Positions 1-7,965 of a stretch of DNA of 64,000 bases are shown in pieces (the stretch's first letter is position 1; each line of letters begins with the position of its first letter). Both the position numbers and the translations under genes were made by a program. The notes below the pieces were generated by a model. That model saw only the letters and a program-made list of their open reading frames with translations, had not been told where the DNA came from and ran no database searches. Source of the DNA: Blastocatellia bacterium (GTDB taxonomy: Bacteria; Acidobacteriota; Blastocatellia; Pyrinomonadales; Pyrinomonadaceae); assembly GCA_013697915.1 (NCBI GenBank), contig JACCVY010000257.1:17577-81576 (forward strand), read 5' to 3'.

Positions 1-480
1 GCAGAGTTGGTCGGTTACGGCATGACGGCGGATGCGTTTCACTTAACGATGCCGGACGAGACGGGCTCAGGCGCCATTCGCGTGATGACGAAGACCATGA
101 AGGACGCTGGAATAAAACCGGAGCAGGTCGGGTACATTAATGCCCATGGCACTTCGACCCCTTACAACGACAAGTTTGAAACACTGGCCATCAAGAAAAC
201 TTTCGGCGAGCATGCGTACAAGCTTGCGGTCAGTTCGACAAAGTCGATGACGGGCCATTTGCTGGGCGCAGCCGGCGGGATTGAAGGCGTGTTTTCAGTG
301 TTGGCTTTACATCGCAAGGTGTTGCCGCCGACGATTAATTACGTCAATCCCGATCCGGATTGCGATCTTGACTACGTGCCGAATGTTCCGCGCGAGGCGG
401 AGGTCGAGTACGCGCTGTCGAATAGTTTTGGTTTTGGCGGGACGAACTCGGCGTTGTTGTTTAAGCGGTACGAAGCGTAG
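1..480 (+). CDS. fabF: 3-oxoacyl-ACP synthase II, C-terminal part (cut by window edge)
   Basis: Beta-ketoacyl-ACP synthase that elongates acyl-ACP with malonyl-ACP in cytosolic type II fatty acid synthesis. The reading frame is open from base 1, so the N-terminal half with the active-site cysteine lies outside the window. The visible part has the two catalytic histidine motifs, [11 protein letters not shown] and [13 protein letters not shown] (which also holds the conserved lysine), and the glycine-rich C-terminal NSFGFGGTN. These are standard FabF/KAS II landmarks. The stop codon abuts a heptamer repeat that separates it from etfB. Confidence 0.95.
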   Translation, partial: AELVGYGMTADAFHLTMPDETGSGAIRVMTKTMKDAGIKPEQVGYINAHGTSTPYNDKFETLAIKKTFGEHAYKLAVSSTKSMTGHLLGAAGGIEGVFSVLALHRKVLPPTINYVNPDPDCDLDYVPNVPREAEVEYALSNSFGFGGTNSALLFKRYEA

Positions 481-563
481 TCAGTAGTCAGTTGTTAGTG
501 GTCAGTTGCACGCTACCTAGACGAGCCACTGACAACTGACAACTAACAACTGACTACTGACAG
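481..563. repeat. Inverted pair of 7-bp repeat arrays (TCAGTTG type)
   Basis: The gap between fabF and etfB is filled by two facing arrays of seven-base units. The left arm (481-509) reads TCAGTAG, TCAGTTG, TTAGTGG, TCAGTTG. The right arm (about 526-563) reads as its reverse complement with units such as CTGACAA and CTGACTA. The arms could pair into a long hairpin. The array starts right after the fabF stop and ends 9 nt before the etfB ATG, so no Shine-Dalgarno sequence is visible for etfB. Confidence 0.9.
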
Positions 564-572
564 CGGACTAAT

Positions 573-1346
573 ATGAAGATTCTAGTAATGATGAAACAGG
601 TCGCGAACAAAGACGCGATCCTGAGAATCAACAAAGAAAACACCTGGATTGAGGAAGGCGATCTTTCTTTCGAGGTGAGCGAATCGGACGGCTACGCTTT
701 GGAAGAAGCTCTACGCGTCAAGGAAAAGCTCGGCGGTGAAGTGGTTGTTTGTTCCATGGGACCGCAGCGAGTGAAGAGTGTGATCAAAGACGCGCTGGCG
801 CGCGGTGCTGACCGGGCAATTCATGTGGTTGGGGATAACCTGGGCCAACTCTCGCCTTATGCCGCAGCGAGCGCGCTGGTCGCCGCGATCCGTGATGAGA
901 ATCCGGATTTAATTCTGACGGGATTGCAGTCGGACGATTACGGCTACGGACAAACCGGCGTGATCATGGCCGAGCTGCTGGGAATACCGCACGCGACTAT
1001 CGCGATTGAGGTTGACGCTTCCGGTGACAAGCTTCGTGTCAAGCGCGAGCTGGAAAGTGGCTGGTACCAATGGTACTCGATGCCGCTGCCCGCTTTGTTG
1101 ACGATTCAATCAGGCATCAGCCAGATTCGTTATGCAACACTAAAGGGCATCATGGCTGCCAAGAAGAAAGAGATTAAGGAAGTCACGCCAGCAGCCGAGA
1201 TCGTAGATCGTCCCACGCATCAGCGCATCGAAAGGATTTATCTGCCGCAAAAAAGCAAGCAGACGCAGTTGCTCGGCAACGGCGATGCGAAAGCCGGCGC
1301 AGTGGCGTTGGCCGAGAAACTCCACAACGAGGCGCGCGTAATTTGA
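573..1346 (+). CDS. etfB: Electron transfer flavoprotein, beta subunit
   Basis: Small subunit of the cytosolic ETF heterodimer, which takes electrons from acyl-CoA and other flavin dehydrogenases and passes them to a membrane quinone reductase. The 257-residue length is normal. It begins MKILVMMKQVANKD. The ETF-beta signature region lies around residues 158-200: a VKRELESGW strand, LPALLTIQSG, then RYATLKGIMAAKKKE. The next gene is etfA, as expected for the pair. The start is preceded by a heptamer array rather than a recognisable ribosome-binding site. Confidence 0.95.
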   Translation: MKILVMMKQVANKDAILRINKENTWIEEGDLSFEVSESDGYALEEALRVKEKLGGEVVVCSMGPQRVKSVIKDALARGADRAIHVVGDNLGQLSPYAAASALVAAIRDENPDLILTGLQSDDYGYGQTGVIMAELLGIPHATIAIEVDASGDKLRVKRELESGWYQWYSMPLPALLTIQSGISQIRYATLKGIMAAKKKEIKEVTPAAEIVDRPTHQRIERIYLPQKSKQTQLLGNGDAKAGAVALAEKLHNEARVI

Positions 1347-1350
1347 GTGG

Positions 1351-1368
1351 CACAGGCTTAAGCCTGTG
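1351..1368. repeat. Short perfect palindrome of the CACAGGCT type
   Basis: An 18-bp perfect palindrome (CACAGGCTT/AAGCCTGTG) 4 nt after the etfB stop. Close relatives occur before oppD at 12136-12186, so this is an interspersed REP-like unit rather than a one-off. It could form an RNA hairpin, but no T-run follows, so it is not a typical terminator. The rest of the 180-bp etfB-etfA gap holds a small GC hairpin near 1455-1467 and nothing else I recognise. Confidence 0.7.
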
Positions 1369-1527
1369 TCCTTCGGCGGAAAAGCAGAGAGTGAGTGAAG
1401 TTCTGATCAAGTTAATCGGGCTTGCTTTTCCAAAACCCGCGTAGCAGGCTGACGCCGCGCTTCGCGGGCTTAATACAAACGGTTCATGGTCTTAATCAGA
1501 GCTTCCTAAAGTCTACGCTACAAATTT

Positions 1528-2514
1528 ATGAGTAACGGAATCTTAGTTTTCATCGAGCACCGAGACGGCGCGCTGAACAAGACTTCGCTTGAGGCCATAG
1601 CCGCAGCGCAAAGTCTTGCTTCCCAATTGCAACAACCAGTCACAGCCGTCATCCCGGGCGCTGACGTAGCGGCGTTGGCCAACGAGATTGCAGCTTACGA
1701 TCTAGCCAGGGTAATCCAGGCAAAGAACGAAAAGTTGGCCCAGTACACGCCGGACGGCTACACGGACGCGTTCGAAGCTATCGTGCGGCAACTCGATCCG
1801 CAGCTCGTGGTTTTTCCGCATACATATTTGGTGCGCGACTTTGCGCCGAAACTTGCAGCGCGTTTCGAAAAGGCTTTAATCAGCGACTGCATTCGCGCGC
1901 AGGCGGCGGGCACGACGCTGACATTCACGCGTCGCATCTTCCTGGGCAAGCTCGACGCTGATGTTGTTTCCGATGGCGCGGCGCCGGTTTTTGCGACCTT
2001 TCAATCGGGAGCCTACAGACCGGACCAGGCGCGGAAGGGAAGCGGCGCTCCAATCGAGGAAAAACCCGTCGATGTCGGTAAAATTCGCATGACTCCGGAA
2101 GCTCCTTTTCAGGAAGTCAAACAAGCGGTCGACTTGAGCAAGGCTGACATCATTGTTGCCGTGGGCCGTGGCATCAAGAGCAAAGACAATCTGGTCCTCG
2201 CAGAGAAACTTGCGGAAGCGCTCGGTGGCGATTTAGCAGCGTCGCGGCCAATTTGCGATGCCGAGTGGTTGCCGATCGATCGGCAAATCGGTTCGTCCGG
2301 ACAAACTGTCGCGCCTAAACTTTATATCGCGCTGGGAATTTCAGGCGCGATTCAACATCTCGTAGGTATGAAAAACTCCGGCACCATCGTGGCCATAAAC
2401 AAAGATCCGGAAGCGCCGATTTTCGACATCGCCGACTACGGGATCGTTGGCGATCTGTTTGAAGCGGTGCCGGTGCTCACCGAAGAAATTAAGAAGATCA
2501 AAGGCGCTGCCTAA
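1528..2514 (+). CDS. etfA: Electron transfer flavoprotein, alpha subunit
   Basis: Large FAD-carrying subunit of ETF, partner of EtfB. The 328 residues match the family. The N-terminal nucleotide-binding-like domain precedes the C-terminal FAD domain, which shows VGRGIKSKDNL, then IGSSGQTVAPKLYIALGISG, IQHLVGM and the end motif INKDPEAPIFDIADYGIVGD. These are the classical EtfA FAD-binding signatures. It lies 181 bp downstream of etfB, an unusually wide gap for this pair, and the gap contains palindromic repeats. Confidence 0.96.
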   Translation: MSNGILVFIEHRDGALNKTSLEAIAAAQSLASQLQQPVTAVIPGADVAALANEIAAYDLARVIQAKNEKLAQYTPDGYTDAFEAIVRQLDPQLVVFPHTYLVRDFAPKLAARFEKALISDCIRAQAAGTTLTFTRRIFLGKLDADVVSDGAAPVFATFQSGAYRPDQARKGSGAPIEEKPVDVGKIRMTPEAPFQEVKQAVDLSKADIIVAVGRGIKSKDNLVLAEKLAEALGGDLAASRPICDAEWLPIDRQIGSSGQTVAPKLYIALGISGAIQHLVGMKNSGTIVAINKDPEAPIFDIADYGIVGDLFEAVPVLTEEIKKIKGAA

Positions 2515-2613
2515 GCAGTGTTGCACGATGTACCCGCAGCGCGCAGGAATCTTCCTAAGGCCCCCCGCTTTATAACCCACTTTTCAGGGAATTGAATCTG
2601 GAGGTCTCTAATC

Positions 2614-2820
2614 ATGCGTAAGCTCTTAACTACAATTGCTATCGCAGCAGGGTTGATCTGTTCGCTCGTTTTCGCAAACCGATCAAGCGAAGCCGCTCAT
2701 ACCAAAGCGACGTTCCGGTCTGTGCCCACAATCGAAGCTGGCGTTGCCAGATTTGGTAAGGAAGTTTTTGGCCGCGGATGTTCGCGGATAAAAGCGGATC
2801 GGAAGAACCGAAAATATTAA
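2614..2820 (+). CDS. Small putative secreted protein, 3' end in repeat sequence
   Basis: A 68-residue ORF with a good GGAGG ribosome-binding site 9 nt before the ATG. The N-terminus looks like a signal peptide (MRKLLTTIAIAAGLICSLVF, then A-rich up to SSEAA). No family is recognised. The last 20 or so codons run into GC-rich sequence with GCGGAT repeats that resembles dispersed intergenic repeat sequence, so the gene may be truncated or its end replaced by a repeat. It is probably a real translation start, but whether the product is functional is uncertain. Confidence 0.45.
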   Translation: MRKLLTTIAIAAGLICSLVFANRSSEAAHTKATFRSVPTIEAGVARFGKEVFGRGCSRIKADRKNRKY

Positions 2821-2894
2821 AGACCTGGCTTACTAATCGTGCGTTCTGCGCGCGCCTCAAATGTCAAAGGCCAGTTCTGTTTCGGCTTCGCCGT

Positions 2895-3056
2895 CTGATG
2901 TGCGGCGGTGGCTATGCCCCGCCGAACCCAGCAACATTATTCCCTTGGTACGGGCGTAGCCCTTTGGATTCCTTCGGCCAAAAACCGGAATCAAGGGCAC
3001 AGCCCCAAGTGACAAAGGCAGCTTTACGGCGGGGCAGAGCCGCCGCCGCACATCAG
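2895..3056. repeat. Foldback repeat element, about 160 bp
   Basis: Nearly the whole stretch folds on itself. The outer arms are 2895-2926 (CTGATGTGCGGCGGTGGC, then TATGCCCCGCCGAA) and 3025-3056, which is its reverse complement with a few mismatches. The inner segments around GGGCGTAGCCC and GGGCACAGCCC also pair. It lies in the 325-bp gap between the small secreted ORF and the convergent SCO gene. No coding potential is evident. The layout suggests a MITE-like or REP-doublet element. Confidence 0.8.
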
Positions 3057-3145
3057 GCGGCATAGGCGTAGCCGCACCGATAAACTACTTTTAGGGTAAA
3101 AGCTCTCTTACTGTTCAGTTTTTTCTAGTCGCGTTCGTCCGGCGG

Positions 3146-4054
3146 CTAGTCTTTCGTTTGGGCTGCGGCACGCAGGTCGTTCACAATTTCATCCGGCTTC
3201 CAATCGTTGCCGCGATAGACCTTAATGACTTTGCTGTCCGGGCCGATGACGGCGGTCCTGAGCGAGTGAATTACCTGCTGATTACCCGTCTCAGAATCCA
3301 GGTAGTAGCGCATCCCGAAATACTGCGCTATGCCTTTCACCTCGTCCGCACTGCCCGATGCGAATTCCCAATGTGCGAACGTCTCGTCTGAATATCTGCC
3401 GGTGAAAGCTGCTCCATAACTTCGCAGCACCTTGGGCGTATCGTATTCCGGATCGAAGCTGATACTTAGCAGATGAGTCTTCGCGTAAAGCTCAGGTTGC
3501 TTTTGCAGTGCCTGATCTATTGCCGCGAAATTGTTGCTCATCAAAGTGCACTGGTCCGGGTCCGGGCAACGCGTGTAGATGAACGTCAAAACCAGCGCCT
3601 TACCGCGGTAGTCGTGGATGCGAATTGCTTTTCCATCCTGATTGATAAGCTGATAGTCCGGAATTTCGTCGCCCGGTTTCGGGCCCATGCCTTCGCCACT
3701 AACTGGCGCAGTGCTATCAGAACTCTCTTTTGCGATCACTGCGTCCTCGAGCCACGATTTCGCGCCGTCCACAACCAGAGTAGCGTTGAGGTGATCGCCC
3801 GGAACGAGAGGCACCTCGAAAATCCACCACCAGTCTTCACCAACCTTGAAAGGCATCGTCATCGCGGGCATGTAGTCTTTAATATCTTCATGCGCGACGG
3901 TAACCAGATGCTGGTCCTTCTCGACCAGCACTACCTTACCCTTTAACTCGTAACGTTTTTCCGTCGCCGAATGGGTGCGCTGCTGACGACAACCTGAAAT
4001 AACAACCAGCGTCATGAAGCCAAGCGCAAGAATGACCGTTCGAAACGTTTTCAT
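3146..4054 (-). CDS. Copper-binding CusF domain plus SCO1/SenC lipoprotein
   Basis: Membrane-anchored copper chaperone and thioredoxin-fold protein of the SCO type, probably delivering copper to a heme-copper oxidase outside the cytoplasm. From the chosen ATG (4054) it has 302 residues: a lipoprotein signal ending VVISGC (lipobox Cys22), a CusF-like domain with the metal-site motif MPAMTMPF at 62-69, then a SCO domain with C163-PDPDQ-C169 and the later conserved His263 (VIHSLRTAV). The cysteine spacing is CX5C rather than the textbook CX3C, a variant I have seen in bacterial SCO proteins. A start at 4090 would put 12 extra residues before the signal peptide and is less likely. Confidence 0.88.
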   Translation of the reverse strand: MKTFRTVILALGFMTLVVISGCRQQRTHSATEKRYELKGKVVLVEKDQHLVTVAHEDIKDYMPAMTMPFKVGEDWWWIFEVPLVPGDHLNATLVVDGAKSWLEDAVIAKESSDSTAPVSGEGMGPKPGDEIPDYQLINQDGKAIRIHDYRGKALVLTFIYTRCPDPDQCTLMSNNFAAIDQALQKQPELYAKTHLLSISFDPEYDTPKVLRSYGAAFTGRYSDETFAHWEFASGSADEVKGIAQYFGMRYYLDSETGNQQVIHSLRTAVIGPDSKVIKVYRGNDWKPDEIVNDLRAAAQTKD

Positions 4055-4147
4055 AAGTATTTGTTTATTCACGCTAACTAATAAAAGCAATCTCGGTGTA
4101 ACCTAGCACGAATGTTCCACGGTTGTTAAAGGACTAAATCTTAAGTA

Positions 4148-4339
4148 GTGGGTCAGCTTCGTTGCCTATGTCCGATAAAGTTTAGGAACCTCTGATTAAG
4201 GGAATGAACAAATTTGCATTTGAGCCCGCTTCGCGGGCTCAGTGCAAACTTTTCATCAACTTGTTCAGAGACTCCTCTAGTTTGTCGCGGCGTTACGACA
4301 AGCTGAAGCTTATCGGACATCAAACTAACCCGCTGCCAC
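4148..4339. repeat. Foldback repeat element, about 190 bp
   Basis: Imperfect hairpin covering the SCO-folD intergenic region. The outer arms contain GTCCGATAAAGTTT near 4171 and AAGCTTATCGGACATC near 4306. The middle arms are AGGAACCTCTGATTAAGGGA and its partner ending TTGTTCAGAGACTCCT. At the tip is a strong stem, GAGCCCGCTTCGCGGGCTC (4222-4240). It ends 10 bp before the folD ATG, so any folD promoter must lie in or be carried by it. Confidence 0.75.
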
Positions 4340-4349
4340 ATTTTAGAAC

Positions 4350-5315
4350 ATGGCTACGCAATCTTTTATAGACACCGATCCAGCGCGACGCGCGCAATTG
4401 CTCCACGGCGCTGCTGTCGCTGCGCAAATCAAACTGGAAGCCACGCGCGAGGTGGAACGGCTATGGAAAGATCATCAGGTCAGGCCTTGTCTGGCGGCAG
4501 TTCGAGTGGGCGATGATCCCGCCTCAGCCGTCTACGTGCGGAACAAGATAAAAGCTTCGGCGGAAGTTGGCATCCGTTCGGAACACCACGCGCTGACGGC
4601 TACCACAAACTCTATTGAACTGCTCGATCTAATAGCGTCGCTTAACGACCGCGACGACGTCGACGGTATCCTGGTACAACTTCCGCTGCCCGCGGAAATC
4701 GATGCGGACAAAATCATTGAAGCAGTCGATCCGCAAAAGGATGTCGATGGGTTCCATCCTTTAAACGTTGGACGATTAGCGCTTGGCAGGCCGGCTTTCG
4801 CGCCTTGCACGCCCGCGGGCGTAATTGAGTTGCTGGATCGATCAGGAATACCCATTGCCGGCGCCGGCGCCTGCGTAGTTGGCCGCAGTCAAATTGTAGG
4901 CCGGCCCATGGCACAACTGCTGTTGCAAAGGGACGCCACTGTTACGGTCTGTCACTCGCGCACGCGCGACCTGGCGGCGGTAACGCGCGCAGCGGACTTA
5001 CTGATCGTAGCCATCGGCCGCCCTGGTTTTATTGGCCGCGAGCATATCAAACCGGGTGCGACCGTTATCGATGTCGGCATGAACAGCGTGACTGATGAAG
5101 CTGTTGCGAGAGAATTATTCGGCGCAGACGCAGAAAAGCGAATCGAAATAATTTCAAAGCGCGGGTACACCCTGGTGGGCGACGTGAACCCGGCCGAGGC
5201 GGACGCAGTCGCCGGTCGGCGCACGCCGGTGCCGGGCGGCGTCGGTCTTCTGACTGTGGCGATGTTGCTGCGAAATACGGTTAAGGCGGCGAAGCTGCGG
5301 AGGGGAATGGAATGA
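4350..5315 (+). CDS. folD: Methylenetetrahydrofolate dehydrogenase / cyclohydrolase
   Basis: Bifunctional cytosolic enzyme interconverting 5,10-methylene-THF and 10-formyl-THF with NADP. It has 321 residues, slightly longer than usual because of a 15-residue N-terminal extension. Landmarks are YVRNK (catalytic lysine), VQLPLP, PQKDVDGFHPLNVG, the Rossmann motif VVGRSQIVGRPMA and the C-terminal PVPGGVG. The usual proline-methionine after PVPGGVG is Leu-Leu here (GLLTVAMLL), a mild deviation. Downstream coaE is in the same direction, separated only by a heptamer array. Confidence 0.95.
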   Translation: MATQSFIDTDPARRAQLLHGAAVAAQIKLEATREVERLWKDHQVRPCLAAVRVGDDPASAVYVRNKIKASAEVGIRSEHHALTATTNSIELLDLIASLNDRDDVDGILVQLPLPAEIDADKIIEAVDPQKDVDGFHPLNVGRLALGRPAFAPCTPAGVIELLDRSGIPIAGAGACVVGRSQIVGRPMAQLLLQRDATVTVCHSRTRDLAAVTRAADLLIVAIGRPGFIGREHIKPGATVIDVGMNSVTDEAVARELFGADAEKRIEIISKRGYTLVGDVNPAEADAVAGRRTPVPGGVGLLTVAMLLRNTVKAAKLRRGME

Positions 5316-5425
5316 GCAAACAGTAAACAGTGTAGGGTAAGAGCAAGCAAAACTTTCGTCATCCCCTACTCGTCATTCCGTACTGTTCACTGTTCCCGGT
5401 TAACTGTTTACTTTTCACTGTTTCC
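5316..5425. repeat. Inverted pair of 7-bp repeat arrays (AGTAAAC type)
   Basis: Fills the folD-coaE gap. The left arm starts at the base after the folD stop with units AGCAAAC, AGTAAAC, AGTGTAG. The right arm (about 5381-5425) has ACTGTTC, ACTGTTC, ACTGTTT, ACTGTTT. The arms are inverse complements. The array ends 5 nt before the coaE ATG and no purine-rich ribosome-binding site is visible. Confidence 0.85.
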
Positions 5426-5430
5426 TAATC

Positions 5431-6057
5431 ATGTTGCGCGTGGGACTTACAGGATCGATTGGCGTTGGTAAATCATTCGTAGCCGGCGTGCTCGCTGAAC
5501 TTGGTTGTCAAGTGCTCGACGCCGACCTGACGGCGCGTGAAGTGGTTGAACCAAATTCTATCGCGCTTAAAAAGGTAGTTGCAGAATTTGGCGCTGAAGT
5601 TCTGCAGCCGGATGGTTCGCTCGATCGAGCAAGGCTCGGCGCTTTGGTATTCGGCGACGCGCAAAGACGCGCCACGCTTAACTCAATCCTGCATCCATAC
5701 ATCATTGCGCGTCAGGATGAGCTGCTGCGGGAATGGGAGGCTGTCGATCCGTACGGTATCGCAGTTGTGGATGCCGCCTTGATGATCGAATCAGGCGGTT
5801 ATAAACGTCTCGACAAGCTGATCGTTGTTCACTGCCGCCCGGAAGTTCAACTGCAGCGCTTGATGTCGAGAAATAGTTTGAGTCGCGAAGAAGCAGAGAA
5901 GCGAATTAACGCGCAGATGAGCCAGGACGAAAAGAAGAAGTTTGCTGACTACCTGATCGAAACATCAGAAGGTTTTGACGACACGCGCCGGCAAACTGAA
6001 AAAGTCTATGGAGCACTTACCGTTGAATTGAAGCAAAACCCGCGACGCGGGGAATAG
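5431..6057 (+). CDS. coaE: Dephospho-CoA kinase
   Basis: Last step of coenzyme A synthesis: ATP-dependent phosphorylation of the 3'-hydroxyl of dephospho-CoA in the cytosol. It has 208 residues, typical for the family. The N-terminal P-loop is GLTGSIGVGKS, followed by the DAD motif of the substrate site (VLDADLTAREVV) and the LID region with RLMSRNSLSREEAEKRI. The ATG sits 5 nt after a heptamer array. The oligopeptide-binding protein gene follows after 21 nt, so the two may be co-transcribed. Confidence 0.94.
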   Translation: MLRVGLTGSIGVGKSFVAGVLAELGCQVLDADLTAREVVEPNSIALKKVVAEFGAEVLQPDGSLDRARLGALVFGDAQRRATLNSILHPYIIARQDELLREWEAVDPYGIAVVDAALMIESGGYKRLDKLIVVHCRPEVQLQRLMSRNSLSREEAEKRINAQMSQDEKKKFADYLIETSEGFDDTRRQTEKVYGALTVELKQNPRRGE

Positions 6058-6078
6058 ATCACGACACGAAACAAGTTA

Positions 6079-7866
6079 ATGACTCGTATGAAAAAGATCC
6101 TGCCGACGAGACAAGGCACCCGCGCATTCGTGGCAGCTCTTCTGCTTGTCACGCTCGCTTTTAGCCACGCCGGCTGTTTCCTCAGTGAGACTGTCGATCC
6201 TTATTACGGGCGTGTGGCCGTGCCCAACGGTCAGCAGTTTCGATGGAGCGATGGCGGCCTGCCGCAGACTTTCGATCCAGCTTTCGCCGCTGCGCCTCCC
6301 GATACCGATTTGGTCCGAGCAATTTTTGAAGGGCTGACAGATTACGATCCGCAGACATTAATGCCGGTGCCCGCAGTTGCAACCCGATGGGAGGCGTCAA
6401 ACGGCGGGCGCACCTGGACTTTCTATTTGCGCGACGACGCCCGTTGGTCCAACGGCGCAGTAGTGACGGCGGAAGATTTTGTCCGATCGTGGCAACGGAC
6501 GGTGAAATTGGGCGAGCTGGCTCCGCACACGGATCTGCTTGCGAACATCGAAGGTGTGGAAAAGCAACCGGGAGTTTCGCCATCTCAAGCACCGGAGCAA
6601 CCGGCCCAGCGGATGCATTCAAACACGAATTCCGCTCAGGCAACCGCTCAAACTTCGGAGCCCGCATTTGGCGCCGAAGCCCTTTCAGACCGCGTGTTGC
6701 GTGTCCGTTTGCGCCAGCCGGACCTGAACTTTCCCGCGCTGGTAGCTCATCCAGTCTTTCGTCCAGTGAAACTCGGCGTCAATGTGCCGGCGGGCAAATT
6801 GTCCGCGAGTGGGTTGCTCTCCAACGGGGCATTCTCAATCGCAAATGCGGACACCGATCGCGTGCTGCTCGCGCGCGCAGAAAATTATTGGGACAAGCAA
6901 CAGGTGGCACTGCAAAGCGTTGAATTCGTCGGTGCCCGCGACACGGAATCGGCGTTGGCCGCCTATCGCTCTGGCGCCGTCGACGCCGTAACGAATGCCG
7001 CTCTTGAGCCGCTCGCTATCAAACTCCTTGCTCCATACGAAGATTTTCGCCGCGCCACGTTTGGCGCGTTGACCTATTACACCTTCAACACTGCGCGCGC
7101 GCCCTTTGACGATGTTCGCGTTCGTGAAGCCCTCGCCATTGCCATCGATCGCGATCGAATCAGCACGGACGAAACAGGCGGCGCAACTGAGCCGGCAAAA
7201 CGATTCCTGCCTCAGAGTCAAACTGAAGCGCCCAAAACTGTAGTTGGTAAATCCGACGTCCTGGAGAAGGACGAACAACGAGCCCGGCTGTTGCTGGCTG
7301 AGGCTGGCTTTCCTGACGGCAAGAACTTTCCTATTGTTCGCTTGTTGATTAATCGAAACGAACAACAGCGCGTCGTCGCCCAGGCCATTGCGGCAATGTG
7401 GCGCAGCGTATTGAATATTCAAACTGAGCTGGTCATCAGGAACTGGGACGACTATGAGGCGGCAATTCGCACCGGGGATTTCGATGTCGTGCGGCGCGGA
7501 ATTGTGATGCAAACCACCGATGAACTTACGAATATTCGTACGTTATTCGGCGAAAGTTATCCCGGAACGGCCGCTGAGAAGGAGACGGAACGCTTGAATA
7601 AGGCGGGCGCTGACCTTTCCGACAGAAACAAATCGAGCCTCACAGCCGGCAGGACTTTGACCGCGCTTCCCGCTATTGCTACTGAAGCCCAGGCATTAAA
7701 TGACCTGAGTGCCATGCCGATTTATTTTGCGTCGTCGTATGCGCTGGTGAAACCGTATGTCAGTGGATTCGATGCCAACGTCCTCGACGCGCCGTCCTTA
7801 AAAAAAGTCCGAATAGATGGAAACTGGAAGCCGCCTGCCTCTCCCACAGGTAACAGCGTGCGTTAA
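6079..7866 (+). CDS. Oligopeptide ABC transporter substrate-binding lipoprotein (first of two)
   Basis: Extracytoplasmic binding protein of the SBP_bac_5 (OppA/DppA) family, 595 residues. The signal peptide ends in a lipobox (SHAGC), so it is probably a lipoprotein. Family features are the early FDPAFAAAPPD, EGLTDYDPQTLMPVPAVA, and a WTFYLRDDARWSNG segment near residue 115. An Ala/Gln/Pro-rich insertion (about residues 165-200) interrupts the first lobe. The paralogue just downstream carries an insertion at a similar place. Specificity cannot be read from the sequence. The alternative start 9 nt in (MKKILPT) is equally possible. Confidence 0.9.
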   Translation: MTRMKKILPTRQGTRAFVAALLLVTLAFSHAGCFLSETVDPYYGRVAVPNGQQFRWSDGGLPQTFDPAFAAAPPDTDLVRAIFEGLTDYDPQTLMPVPAVATRWEASNGGRTWTFYLRDDARWSNGAVVTAEDFVRSWQRTVKLGELAPHTDLLANIEGVEKQPGVSPSQAPEQPAQRMHSNTNSAQATAQTSEPAFGAEALSDRVLRVRLRQPDLNFPALVAHPVFRPVKLGVNVPAGKLSASGLLSNGAFSIANADTDRVLLARAENYWDKQQVALQSVEFVGARDTESALAAYRSGAVDAVTNAALEPLAIKLLAPYEDFRRATFGALTYYTFNTARAPFDDVRVREALAIAIDRDRISTDETGGATEPAKRFLPQSQTEAPKTVVGKSDVLEKDEQRARLLLAEAGFPDGKNFPIVRLLINRNEQQRVVAQAIAAMWRSVLNIQTELVIRNWDDYEAAIRTGDFDVVRRGIVMQTTDELTNIRTLFGESYPGTAAEKETERLNKAGADLSDRNKSSLTAGRTLTALPAIATEAQALNDLSAMPIYFASSYALVKPYVSGFDANVLDAPSLKKVRIDGNWKPPASPTGNSVR

Positions 7867-7965
7867 CCTAAGACCGCGACTTGCACAAGATTCTTGATAA
7901 TGCGTTTTTGGCGTGTTAACTTTCGTCTGACATTCCCCTTCATAAATCGGTTGCCTCGGAAAACG

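Noticed and set aside
6835-7512. 225-residue open frame on the minus strand opposite the first binding-protein gene
   Set aside because: Antisense to a supported gene; no family motif.
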